From: Grammothele lineata
Lineage: Eukaryota; Basidiomycota; Agaricomycetes; Polyporales; Polyporaceae
Direction of reading: 5' to 3'
Assembly (NCBI GenBank): GCA_002150815.3
Contig: NDFF03000031.1
Location: 1-19,487 of the forward strand
DNA length: 19,487 bases
In this document: positions 9,711 through 19,487 of the stretch, piece by piece
Position numbering within the stretch: the first letter of the stretch is position 1
How the letters are laid out: each line of letters begins with the position of its first letter
Position numbers and translations under genes: made by a program
The notes under the pieces: generated by a model
Told to the model about the DNA's origin: nothing
The model's database searches: none
The model's input: the letters and a program-made list of their open reading frames with translations, nothing else

Positions 9711-11219
9711 ATGGACGTCGTCCATCCCCTCTCGTCTCCTCGTCTACCCGTCGAGCTCTGCTTCCTCGTTATCGACTCCTTCGGCGGTGACTGGTTTCCT
9801 TCAGACACAGACGTGGAAGTTCTCCCTCCGCAAGACGGAAAACGGCGTCTCGCCCTCCTGCAATGCGCTCTCGTCTGCAGCACATGGAACTCCAGAGCCC
9901 GGTATTGGCTCTTGCGGAATGTTCACCTTCAAACTCTTCAATCCTTGGACCTTCTGACAGTCGCACTTGATGCAAATACCTCCACAGAGAGCTGCATCCA
10001 CCGGTTTATTCTATCATGTGTGACCGATGGGGACAAATACCGGCCTCGAAATGTCTTAACTCGTCTCCCACGCACCGTTCATGCTCGCCTGCCAGCACTG
10101 AAAGCTTTACATGTCATGCTGCCATCGAGGAGTCTCACACAACCACTTTTAGGAAAGCCGCTCCCCCATTTCCCGTTCAACGTACGCGAGCTGGGCCTGT
10201 ACACCAAGATGTTTACATCGACTCGGATAGTCCTGCTGGATATCAGATTCGTGAAATCTGCTAACTTCGCCGATTTCGCAAGGCTGTTGGACTGCTTCGA
10301 CGCTCTGGAAGAGTTGGAGTGTCAGGGGATCACTTGGGATGTGCTTGGAGTCATACCTGGTTGCATGTCTCGCAAGCTCAGACCGTTCCTGCATAATCTA
10401 CGGAAGATCAAGGTGCGTGGACAAGCGTTCATCATATGTACAAACGGGCTTGGTTTTGACGGATTTCCCGAAAGGCCTCCGCCATCTATCCGCATGGTGT
10501 CAATAGACTACTGGGCGGGAGACCGTCTCATTCGCTTGCCCACCTCACACTCCGTCTTCCTATCAGCGCCTTGTATGGTACTTTCGTTCCAGGTTTGTGA
10601 GTTCTGCGACCCTCTTACCAATATTGACACGTTGAGCAGACGATCCTGTCACGGGACAGCCGAATAAACTCTGTCTAGCATCTTTGAAGTCTCTAGCAAC
10701 TATCGAGGTTAGGTACGTCGGGGAATCAAGATTTCGCGAAGAAGAAGACCTGCGGACCCTCCATGATGTGCTGGGCTCATGGCGGCCTACGCTGCCCTCG
10801 CGGAAGCTCTTACTCGACGTTTGGGCGGGGGCCGATTGGCGCACAAAGGCAGATTTCCTGACTTTGGTAGAGCGGACGAGCCACACCACAGAGGAGAATC
10901 TGTATCGTGTGTAATGGTGTTCGCCGATCACTGCCATGTCGGGAAGCCTTGACACCGGTGTTCGTATGTATAGACGGTCCGATCACGGTTATAATTAAAA
11001 TTGAAGGGCTTCCGCGAAGCACAGAGAACCCACCGGCATGGCAGCAGCTCTCCACTGAAGTGCGTGCGCGCTTCCCGACAGCGTCACAGGAAGGACGGCT
11101 CACTGTCGAAGCCGGTCATGGTAAGTACTCTCATGTTATGTTGACCCTTCAGTACTATGTGTGTACTCACAGCGTCTGACAGTCATGCCTACTTCTTTTC
11201 GGATGCTAGCTCGGTGTAG
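9711..11219 (+). CDS. F-box-like protein (copy 3 of the local family), five exons
   Basis: Exons 9711-10412, 10475-10592, 10640-10906, 10974-11120 and 11173-11219 give 426 aa; introns are 62, 47, 67 and 52 nt in phases 0,1,1,1, the same as in copy 1. The F-box-like start is LPVELCFLVIDSF at residues 12-24, then QCALVCSTWNSRARYWLLR. The family block WDVLGVIPGC is at 209-218. Exon 2 (HGVNRLLGG...SLAHLTLRLPIS) and exon 4 (LSTEVRARFPTASQ, LTVEAG) align with the other copies. Exon 2 has the same length, 118 nt, as in copy 2. A substrate-receptor role in an SCF ligase is inferred only. The last 15-codon exon is the least certain: it follows a strong GTAAGT donor, but alternative acceptors exist and it lies antisense to another open tail. 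Exon 1 alone is beyond doubt. Confidence 0.78.
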
Positions 11220-11458
11220 TTGGCGTTCGGATTGGCGGTGAGAGCTGACACATTGTTCTCCGTATAATCCTTCTTATCATACACCAGAGGCACGGGCGGG
11301 CGGGGAAACCAAATGGCTCGATCGTGAGAGAGACTACGAGCGATAATATTACGTGTTGTGCGGAAACCAGCATGACAAACAGAGTAGAACGATGGCGGAG
11401 TAAGTACAGGCTCAGCCTGGTCGGAGGCGTATTCAAAAGCGAGCTCGAACCCAGTCAT
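11189..11458 (-). other. Open tail in frame with the F-box/LRR gene after its TAG
   Basis: After the TAG at 11467-11465 the same frame runs on through an ATG at 11458 to a TAG at 11191-11189, about 90 codons. The product looks protein-like, especially towards its end (VYDKKDYTENNVSA, then NPNANYTELASEKK). A 42-nt segment beginning GTATCA and ending ACTTAG just before codon TAT (11464) would, if spliced out, remove the stop and keep the frame. It could be an alternative C-terminus, a separate short gene, or the relic of a neighbour. It overlaps the proposed last exon of F-box copy 3 in antisense, so at most one of the two is likely right. Confidence 0.25.
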
Positions 11459-11464
11459 CCAATA

Positions 11465-13138
11465 CTAAGTACGTCTCTTCAGGTCGGGCTGGAGGCGCCG
11501 TGATACCTCGTCCCACAACACTCTCGACGCTTGGAACGCTTCCCAGTCAACATGCCAGTTACCGCAAAACGTGAGGCCGCCTCGAGCTCCCATTTTGGCA
11601 GACAGCTTTCCGAAGAACTCCACAAGGGCATCGGCGAGGTTCTCGTCGATGAGTGTGCAGACCCCATCGAACATCCTAAAGTTCGGATACGCAGGAATAT
11701 CGCCCTTAGCAAGCAAAGCGGGAACGTCGCGCAGGTCGAGCTCCATTTCGATGTGGTAGAGCTGAGGGCAGTGCTTCAGAAGCGTAAGCATCCCGTGCAC
11801 AGTCGCCGTGCCCCCGTAGCATTCCAAGTGGAGTTTCCTCAGCAAGGGCCATGCGCGAGCCATGTTCGCGAGAACGTCATCCGTAGGGGCGTAGCGTACG
11901 ATGCCGGTAAAATTCAGGTGTTGGAGGGTGGAGTAACGGTAGAGAGGCTGGAAGGCGTCCGGCGGGAGCTCTTGGACTGGCTCGAAGTCTGCTATCTCGG
12001 GCAGCCCCTCCTCTGAGACGTCGATGCGGATGAGTTCGAGCGAGGCCCAAAGGTCGCGACGCTTCGCGAAAGCGTTAATAATGCGTCGAGTGTCCGATAC
12101 GGGGATATGCGGGAGGTAGAACTCCACCTCAGAGACACATGGGGAGGAAACTAGATTCAGAAAGTTGATCGCAATGTCTGCGTCGCCTCCTATGAGTGAC
12201 AGCTTTTGCAGCTTTGAGAAAGCGAGGCCGTCCAGTTCGTCCATAATTCCAAGCACATCTCCTGGCCGTAACTTGTCGGGAAGCTCTATGCACACGTCTT
12301 CCAGGTGCGGCATAGCTGCAAGAAGTTGCAGGTCTTTTGGAGAGATAGACATTTCGCTGATATAGATGCTCTTGAGGCACATCAGATCTTGGAGCGTGCC
12401 TGTCAGGAGAGCGTATACATCGAACATAGAGTCACTAGACCAATGCATGTGGGAATGAAGGGGTGCCTCGAGCATGAGAGTCTCCAGCTTGGGTCCGAGG
12501 AAGGGGAGGAAGGACCGTGCGCCGCTCTGGCTGACACCGCTGGCCACAGCGAGCAAGAGATGCATATGGCCAGCTGTAGTCTCTGCGTAGGAAGTAGAGT
12601 AGTGTCTGAGATTTGGGAGCAGGCATTCGTCTCCTAGTAGCCCGAGTAGCTTCGTCGCTGTGGCGGGAGTAATGCTGTACTCGACTTTCGCCTTGAAGTC
12701 TACGTCACGGTACCATGATCCCGTGATCGCTTCGCCGTCAATCTTCTTTACGAGAGGTCCAAAACGCTTGCGCATGTCCTTGACCACCTGAGCGCGGCGA
12801 GCGTCCGAGACACCAGGGGTAAACTGCTAGAGCGCGCCATGGGGGTATGAGAGGAAGAACGAAGGAATGAGGCCGATCCTGGGACTCACCACCGTGCGCG
12901 TGACTTGGTGCGATTTAAAATCCGTCTCAGCCTCGAAGCTCCACACATCCCTCGGAAGAGTGTAGAACAGTATCGCTTGGTGCGGGATGACCTCCCAGAG
13001 AATGGCGAGCGCGATTTTGTGGACGGCCCCCTTGCACGTGAAAATGAGCGATAAGAGCGTTCCCGGAGTGCACTTCTCGTCTCTTAGTATCATCCAGACG
13101 AGCTCGACAGGAATGTTGTATAGCGTCTTCTTCGCCAT
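11465..13138 (-). CDS. F-box/LRR-like protein, second family
   Basis: Two exons, 13138-12890 and 12823-11465, joined across a 66-nt intron (GTGAGT donor, phase 0), encode 535 aa. The N-terminus (LYNIPVELVWMILRDEKCTP, then LLSLIFTCKGAVHKIALAILWEVIP) is an F-box-like helix set at residues 6-52. The remainder has repeated leucine-rich segments such as LQKLSLIGGDADIAINFLNLV, LQHLNFTGIVRYAP and LRKLHLECYGG, as in agaricomycete F-box/LRR proteins. It shares no clear block with the three copies at 865-3750 and 9711-11219, for instance no WDVLGVIPGC, so it is a different family. It converges with copy 3. Substrate binding for ubiquitin ligation is inferred from the fold alone. A downstream acceptor at CTCAG would drop 12 residues from exon 2. 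Confidence 0.85.
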
Positions 13139-13747
13139 AATGCGGGATATTGGTGGACGAGAGGTGAACGCGCTGCGCCAACGATGTAAAGCAGAGAATT
13201 GAACCGGAATCCGTAGAGTGGGTACCGCGGTGAGGACTTGGTAAAGGCACGCTCGTCACGACATCTTATTTATTCCTTGACTGAATTCGAGTGGTGCGCA
13301 GTATAGCGCAGCATAGGCCTCCATGTGGTGCCGCACGCTATGGTCAAAGCACATGCAAGTTGCTTTGGCAGACGGCCAAAGCTCGACCATGTCACTTGTA
13401 AGGCACGTACAATTGCGAAGCGTGTAGATTGGACCAGGGGCCTGGACAAAGGACAAAAACAAGTAGGGCAGAGTCTCCGTCTCGGTCGCACCAACGAGAA
13501 CAAGAGGAAAACACAAGAAGGCCACAAAATCGGCAGAACACATGGAAGCAGTGCCAATCGACGATGTTATAAACAGTGTGTTAACCTAATCCTACTATAT
13601 GTCGTCCTCTCACACATTGATATCGGGCTGCAAGATGTCGCACGAGATATAAATTCACCTGCAGACTCCACATCCAGAAAACGATAAGCTTTCTAATGAT
13701 CTAAAAGTGCAGTATGTAGCGCAAGGTGCTGTGGCCCAGAGTCTTGA
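13139..13747. other. Region upstream of the F-box/LRR gene
   Basis: About 600 bp with frames open on both strands (for example + 13325-13687 and - 13256-13557). These lack splice support, family resemblance or convincing composition. It probably holds the promoter of the minus-strand F-box/LRR gene. Nothing else can be supported. Confidence 0.4.
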
Positions 13748-14162
13748 ATGTGGCCTAAGCATTCGACTCCAGGCCTTTGCAAGGTTCGTCGCCAAGCCCC
13801 TCCCGAGGCGGCCAGTCGAAATCCGAACAACAATATCCCCTCCCCAACTCCCTCTCTAGATAAATTACAAACGCAGGTTACGAAAGCCACGCCGAAGAGG
13901 CCTAACATAATTTTCTCCTCGATAAGGCGGTGAGGCGGCGCTCGGTCGTCGCTACCGTATATGTTCGACGCGTCCCCCAAGCCCAGCAAGCATGCGAAAC
14001 GAACTTACTGAAGAATGGATTCGAACACACGTCCTGGCTCTGGCCGTAAGACTCCGCCACAACGCACCGATCCAGCGGTCCACGAGCACGCTCGACTTCA
14101 CGATCATCTTCGACGAACGAGAAACAAACGAGGCGAAGGGACTATATTACACCTATGTATAA
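13748..14162 (+). CDS. Possible two-exon small protein, unknown family
   Basis: Exon 1 (13748-13929) begins with an ATG directly after an in-frame TGA and reads as a basic, Pro/Asn-rich segment (PEAASRNPNNNIPSPTPSLD, KATPKRPNIIFSSIRR). A 61-nt intron with GTGAGG donor and AAG acceptor (13930-13990, phase 2) joins it in frame to exon 2 (13991-14162). Exon 2 looks strongly protein-like (LTEEWIRTHVLALAVRLRHN, TSTLDFTIIFDERETNE) and ends at TAA 14160-14162. The result is 117 aa. No domain, signal peptide or membrane segment is recognised. It converges with the P450 gene, whose stop is at 14430. It may be a real small gene, part of a larger gene, or a relic. Confidence 0.35.
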
Positions 14163-14429
14163 CAGTACGGTAAGATCTCCTCAACAGTGTATCCAGAATC
14201 GCGAATCCTTCCATAGAGGTGGTAAGTAGTACGGATGTGCGGCGCCGCCGGAGAGACGAAAACAACGATAGCGTGGTAGAAAAGCGACTAGACAACATGA
14301 TGTAGACGAGTACAGCGAAGAGAGAGCGATTAGATGCTTCGAGTAAGGTACATTAGTCACGTAAAGACGGGAAGAATAGAGGGGAATACATTAGTTCCAA
14401 AACGCGCGAGAGGAACGGTCCGACTATCT

Positions 14430-16585
14430 TCAGCACTTGCGAGGCGTGAACACGAGCTTACATTCCTTAGTCTCCGGGTGGATGACCTATACGTGAGCGG
14501 CGGCGTGAGGAATGCAGCATGATCTACGGGAGAGAAATCACGCACAAAAGCATCCTTAATCTCCATCGTCTTCTCGTTGGTCTCCATGCGGTTGGCGGAT
14601 ATGTCGAAGTTGGCGATGAACGCGGCAAGGGCGACGCGGAGGACAATCTGGGCAAGGTTCTGTCCACCGCAAATACGAGTACCAACACCAAACGGCATCA
14701 AGTGCTGTGCCATCCTGTATGCGCAACGACGTCAGAAAGCATATGATACCAACAACGAAATGTAACATACCTAGACAACCTCTCGTCTTCACCCGCAACG
14801 CCCTCTACAGGAAGCCAGCGCTCAGGAAGAAAGGTCTCGGGACTGGGGAAGACGTCAGGGTCACGGTGCATGCTCCAAGCTTGCGTCGCCACCACAGTGC
14901 CAGGGGGAAGTGCGTAGCCCAACATGTCGAAGGTGTCGTCCATCTTCGACGTGGAAGGGACGACACGCTCAAGGAGCGAAGGTGCAGGTCCGTAGACACG
15001 CATACCTACGAACACGGTGAGCATAGCGGTACGCCTGAATGATATGGACACAAGCCTTCTTTGATGAATGCGTTCAGATATGGTAGCTTGCACAGCGTGG
15101 TGAATTCGGGGACGACGTGGCGATCGTGCATGTGTTGGTCGAGTTCAGCCTGAAGTTTGCGCATGATGTCCAGGCGGCGAGTAAGCTCCCAGCAGAAGTA
15201 CGACAGCGTCGTCGAAGTCGTGTCAACACCAGCCACGCTATGAGAAGTACAGTTAGCACGACCGTTATGAGAGAGACGTTCGGCTTACATATGACCCATG
15301 CACTCAGAGATGATGTTCTGAACGGAAAGCGACTCGCGGGTGCCAGCGATACGGTGCTGCATCATACGCTGGATCATGGGCATCCTCTCCCCAATCTCCG
15401 TTGCGGGAGCGGCTTGCAACTTGGCAGCGATGACATCGATATGTCCACGGACGAACTACAGGATGAGACATAAGACGTCGATGGAACTCCGGCGGCATTT
15501 CCGGCGCACCTCGGCGATAGTGTCATCAGACTTGCAGATCCGGCGCCAAGCCTCGCTCGGGAGGCGGCAAACAAACTTCCAAGCCCAGGTGGGGATGAAG
15601 CTACGCTGTAGAATCTACGTATCAGCACTGGTCTACATGTGAGATAGAACTATGCAGCATACCACGATGCCTCGGGTCGGGAAGTCGTTGACGGCGGTCG
15701 AAAGCGTGTCTTGGATTCCCATAGCCCAGTTGTCCAAAGCACCCGGGCGAGCGCCGAAGACGGTAGCGGAAATGATGTCGACCATGAGGTGGCGGAAGAG
15801 CTCGCGGCAGGAGACAGAGCTCTTTCCCCGGCCACGTTCAAGGATCTGCAAAGTAATGGCGATCAACATCGGGAAAAACAACGCGAAAAGAGTAGACGAA
15901 GGAACGGCTGAAGGAGATCCGCCCGCATCGAAGTAGTACTGACCTGGACAACCTTAGCTACGGAGTCGACGATCTCGGGCTGGTACTGAGAGAGATGGGC
16001 CGGGTTATAGTGCGAAGCGTACGCCTTGCGGCGCACGGTGTGTTCCGCGTGAGAAAGGGTGGTCATACTAACACGCAATGTCAGAGAACCATCAACCGAA
16101 AGACGACGCGCATATATCCACATACGCATGATCGTTATTGTTCCTAAGAGCGAACGCAATAGGTTAACGAGCACGAACAACCGAGACGATGTCATCGCTT
16201 ACGTAAGGAGTGCCTTGTAGAAGGGGCTTTTGTCGAACTTCTGGACGCAGTAGACGGTGCGCATCGTCGAGAGGTCGCAAAATACAACTTTGTTGGGGCC
16301 AACGCGGACGACGGGTCCGTAACGCTCAAAGAGAGCCTGAACAGTCATGCACTGCTGCAGGCGAGCGACGTGGGTGGTCAACCAGAAGTCTGACACGGCC
16401 GCGTACCACGGGCCGGGGATGGCGGCAAGGGGGGAGAAGTGGAGCTGGTAGATGCAGGCGGCGCAGACGTAGAGGACTGCGGAGGAGATCGCGAGGAGGA
16501 GGAAGGTGGAAGGGGAGGTGTTGAGGAGAACGGCGGGTGAGAGGTACGCAGAGAGGGAGGGCGAAGACGAGTAGGCGGACGACAT
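14430..16585 (-). CDS. Cytochrome P450 monooxygenase, ten exons
   Basis: Haem-thiolate monooxygenase, membrane-anchored in the ER; substrate unknown. Exons on the minus strand: 16585-16203, 16143-16126, 16067-15944, 15845-15663, 15605-15510, 15455-15289, 15237-15056, 15005-14771, 14714-14546 and 14486-14430. They total 1614 nt, 537 aa. Introns are 50-59 nt, except one of 98 nt. An N-terminal membrane anchor lies at about 25-47, followed by PGPW. The I-helix oxygen-binding motif AGVDTT is at 326-331, ExxR at 384-387 (EGMR), PERW at 445-448, and the haem loop [10 protein letters not shown] at 471-480 with Cys478. The C-terminus [12 protein letters not shown] comes from a 19-codon last exon; reading through the last intron instead gives an implausible tail. 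Exon 2 is only 18 nt, and the intron between exons 7 and 8 begins GC. I do not assign a CYP family number. Confidence 0.93.
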
Positions 16586-16788
16586 TGTGGGTAAGCGGGT
16601 ATCGGTTGTGAGAGCGTTGATGTTTGCGATGTTGGTATGCGGTGTGCGTAGTCTTGAGGTCGAGGGGAGAACGGTGGCGGGAGGCGAGTCGGTGATGGCG
16701 GGACCCCTGCTGATCGCGGCGAGGGGGAGGACGGAAGAAGGGGAGAGGAAGAAGGGACGCGTGTCGGAACATGAACGAGGTGAACAGA

Positions 16789-16795
16789 TTATATA
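16789..16795 (-). promoter_or_regulatory. TATA box of the P450 gene
   Basis: TATATAA on the minus strand, about 205 bp upstream of the P450 ATG. This allows a 5' UTR of roughly 170 nt. No competing gene start lies closer. Confidence 0.5.
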
Positions 16796-18100
16796 GAGCC
16801 CTCGTGATGAGAGCGACGTCGAGAGAGCGGAGGTGACGAGGTTGGTGCCTTTCGCGTCGCGACTCTGGCGGACCCTCCAGATCTAGATCCTCGGTAGCAT
16901 TCGTGCCCGACACGGCCAGATGCCATATATTCCTAGCCAAAAAAGGGTACTCGCATACCATATACATCGTGTCCGCCGAGCAGGCGCTGAGCGTCGGCGG
17001 CGGGAGACGAGACAGCTCGACTGCCATCCCGGGACACATCGACGTCTCGAGCGAATATTCTCCAGGGCCGGAGAGATGGGTGGCGGACCTCTCGGTCGTC
17101 GCCTCCGGGCTGTCGGACATCTGCGCCTCACCATCCCCGTGCCTCCACCGAGCGTCCTGGATGCCATTCTGTTAATCCTGGGTTCACTCTACGCTTACCT
17201 GCCAGTGGCGGCGGCGGCGGCGCCCCCTGGTCTCGGCCATTCGCGAGACATCCGGGGAAAGTCCCCCCACTGATACAAGGTTCCGAATAGTCGGTCTCTG
17301 CATAAGTGAACGAGAGCCCTGTGAAGAGACGCACCAGCAACGGGGTGTGACGCGATTGCCGCACGCAGGACACCCATAAATCCGTATCTCGATGGCGAGA
17401 AGTCCTTCGCGGCTTCTCCGGAACGATATTCTCCTCGCTTCTCCACGTCCGGCCACTCTGGCGCCGCTCCGATCGCCGACGCTGTCTGCAGCGTCTGCTA
17501 AAGGATTGTGCTCGCCGCACCTTCGAGGGTTCTAGACGCAGTCAACAATGGAAAGGCCAGTCGGGGATGGCAGATGGCTGGGGCTACGGGGGCGTGTTGT
17601 CTTAATGGAGCAGAACGTGCTTACAGCTTCCTATGAGTGCTGACTGACCCGCACAACACGTGAAGGCCTTCCTGTGGAGCGCAACAATACTAGTGAGCGT
17701 GTGTTCCGATACTGCGTCGGACCTGCCAGCGGCACCGACATATCGTCCCAAACTGTTTCCGATGATGAGTGCCCCTAAATGCGGATGAGCAAAGATTCTG
17801 TTAGATGACACACAAACGGCCCTCATAATAAGCCGGTTAGAGTAAAATCACATACGTGCATAACAATCGCGTTATAAACTCCACGTCCCCGTCTCCGAAC
17901 CTGCCTCTCTTCGTTACAGTATTCCGCAGATGAGCGGTCGCGAAGACCACTCAAGTCTCACGTTATGTAGCAACCGCCTGCGCTTAGTATATCGTGCATA
18001 GAACGGCCATGAAGTCTTGCATCTCCTTATAGCATACACCTATCCCTATTCGCGATTCAGGTACTCAACGCTTACCACGGCGTGCCCGAGCTCGGCTTTT
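16796..18100. other. Region upstream of the P450 gene, no supported gene
   Basis: About 1.3 kb. A minus-strand frame starts with an ATG at 17120 and remains open across the TATA box and into the P450 gene. Its first 90 codons are moderately protein-like, but no domain or splice pattern supports it. Antisense and + strand frames around 16900-17520 are equally unconvincing. The stretch 17530-18100 has only short frames. Confidence 0.4.
17207..17221. repeat. GGC trinucleotide repeat, five units
   Basis: Five perfect GGC units followed by GCC. It is short and may be ordinary slippage in a GC-rich tract. Confidence 0.7.
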
Positions 18101-19338
18101 CCGTTAATCTATCTCCGATTGGCATCATTTTGAAGGGGCTAGGCCGGCGTTTCCTGTGGCTGAAGAACCAGGGCACAGGTTAGTATCCGTTGCGCTAAAC
18201 TGCGCTCGAATATCGAGCGTACCGAAGGCTACCCCGCGACGGGAATAGGCCTTGCTCAAACCGCGATATGGCGATCGTCCACGCGAGCGACGTTCTAGCA
18301 TCGAGAATGCCTGAACGATTGTGAACGTGTCACTGTCATCACCGAGCCCTGAGCCCAAGTAACAATAAGGACAGCGTGTCATGGAGCTCGGGCCTGCCAG
18401 GCGCAAAAAGGCGGTCAGCTTTCCATTGGGAAAGATTTCTCGATGGAGTTCTCCGAAGTCCTAAGCACCGAGGCGTATGAGATCATAAGTGATACATCGA
18501 CACTTCAAAAGACACCTGTAGGGACCGCTCTAGACTCGTTGGAGGACAGCGTGGCGGGCCTCGCGTCTTGTCGATGCAGAGAAGCGATGATCACTGTCAG
18601 ATCCCAGTATATTGCGAGCTAGAGCAGACAGAGAGACGCAAGGAAGCTTGGGAGACATACGGAGCTGTCCGAGGAACGCGTCGTTGAGTTCAACCCGCGA
18701 ATTCACAAACCTATGCCAAACCATACCCGCACACGCGTAGTCTACTTCACCCGAAATGGACGTAAACTCTCAGTGATCTCATCACCAAACCTAAACACGA
18801 AGAGGAAATATCGTCAAACCACACAGGAAACAATGATGTACGAATAGAATCCAGGCTCACCACGAGGGACGAAAACCGAGTTCCGAATCGACTCCTGCTG
18901 TGCGTAGCAACCTTCATCGCTACCAATTTTCTTCCTTTCAAGACGGGTCGCAAAGAAGAAGGTTGTTGGGGGCCCGAACTGGTGAGGGGAAGGGGAAGCA
19001 GCGCGAATGGAATACAGACGTGGATACCACCCCACCACCCACGAGTTGTGAAGAGGTAAAGTGCAAGGAAGTCGTTACATGTGTTTTGCAGTCCCAACGA
19101 GGTACAGTCATCTACGCGTCTATGAGACACCCCCTGTCAATGAGACAGATTGCCGCTGTACATTCAAATCTTCGTGTATCTGCCCCATTTCGGGCTTGTT
19201 TTGTTCGTACTTCCAGAGCCTGAGAAGTGTAGTGTAACAGTTTTTGCTTTGTGGATCCATGGGAGCGAAAAATACGCGAAGATGGGTAGATGAAACAGGT
19301 GAAATATACACTCGGAAATTGTATAAACAAGTTCATGG
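18101..19338. other. Right-hand region with weak minus-strand ORFs only
   Basis: Two minus-strand frames begin with true ATGs: 18382-18125 (85 aa) and 18724-18530 (64 aa, starting MVWHRFVNSRVELND). Neither shows a domain, splice sites joining it to a neighbour, or a conserved motif, so neither is called as a gene. The remaining frames have no ATG at their 5' end or are short. No tRNA, rRNA or transposon ends were seen. Confidence 0.35.
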
Positions 19339-19358
19339 CCCTTCAAAGGGTTTTTTTT
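19339..19358 (+). terminator. Short hairpin followed by eight T (possible Pol III-type stop)
   Basis: CCCTT and AAGGG (19339-19343 and 19346-19350) can pair, and T8 follows at 19351-19358. Runs of T end RNA polymerase III transcription. However, the loop would be only 2 nt, and no A/B box or known small-RNA sequence was recognised upstream, so this may be chance. Confidence 0.2.
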
Positions 19359-19487
19359 GCTTCGTAACGGGTTTCTGCAGAGAGTTCTAGGTCTGTATTA
19401 CATTTCTATGTGTGTTTTGGGTCCAACAATCCATGGCATGCATCATGACCCGACGAATAAAGCCGAGGATGGCGCAGCGGCGTCTTG

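Noticed and set aside
14015..14040. ATTCGAACAC on + and its complement TGTTCGAATCC, like a tRNA B box
   Set aside because: The flanking bases do not form a T arm and no acceptor or anticodon stem could be drawn; the site lies in the proposed small-gene exon.
16326..17120. 264-codon minus frame upstream of and overlapping the P450 start
   Set aside because: It crosses the TATA box and the true P450 exon 1 in another frame. The C-terminal half is low-complexity shadow; the first 90 codons alone have no support.
17195..17205. Similarity to the U1 snRNA 5' end (CTTACCTG)
   Set aside because: Only eight bases match and none of the following U1 structure is present.
18747..19130. 127-codon minus frame near the right end
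   Set aside because: It has no ATG at its 5' end, no domain and no splice-linked neighbour; left as unsupported.

Overview
The window reads as genomic DNA of a filamentous basidiomycete, most likely an agaricomycete and perhaps Polyporales. The grounds are many 47-101 nt GT-AG introns, expanded lineage-specific F-box-like proteins, a multi-intron membrane P450, and a fungal mitochondrial MetRS and auxilin. All splice models were built by eye from frame, splice sites and family conservation. In the six main genes the spliced exons sum to an intact multiple of three.

Layout. 1-612: a frame-broken coding relic of unknown family. 865-2440 (+): a five-exon F-box-like gene. 2440-3750 (+): a tandem copy of its 3' two thirds without the F-box, yet with every splice phase kept. 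3924-5960 (-): mitochondrial methionyl-tRNA synthetase, 7 exons, 554 aa. 6210-9212 (+): UBA-TPR-J auxilin/Swa2-like co-chaperone, 3 exons, 945 aa. These two share a 249 bp divergent promoter. 9711-11219 (+): a third member of the F-box family, five exons. 11465-13138 (-): an unrelated F-box/LRR-like protein, 2 exons, 535 aa, followed in frame after its TAG by an open tail. 13748-14162 (+): a possible two-exon small protein. 14430-16585 (-): cytochrome P450, 10 exons, 537 aa, with an 18-nt microexon and an apparent GC-AG intron inside the ExxR motif. From 16586 to the right end only a TATA box, a short GGC repeat, weak ORFs and a hairpin followed by T8 are seen.

Two conserved housekeeping genes (organellar translation and clathrin uncoating) are thus embedded between copies of a fast-evolving F-box family, next to a P450 locus. 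No sign of a pathway joining the genes was found. The most unusual items are the modular F-box family, with its headless but frame-intact second copy, and the odd exon structure of the P450. No CRISPR array, rRNA or tRNA was seen, and no intact transposon.
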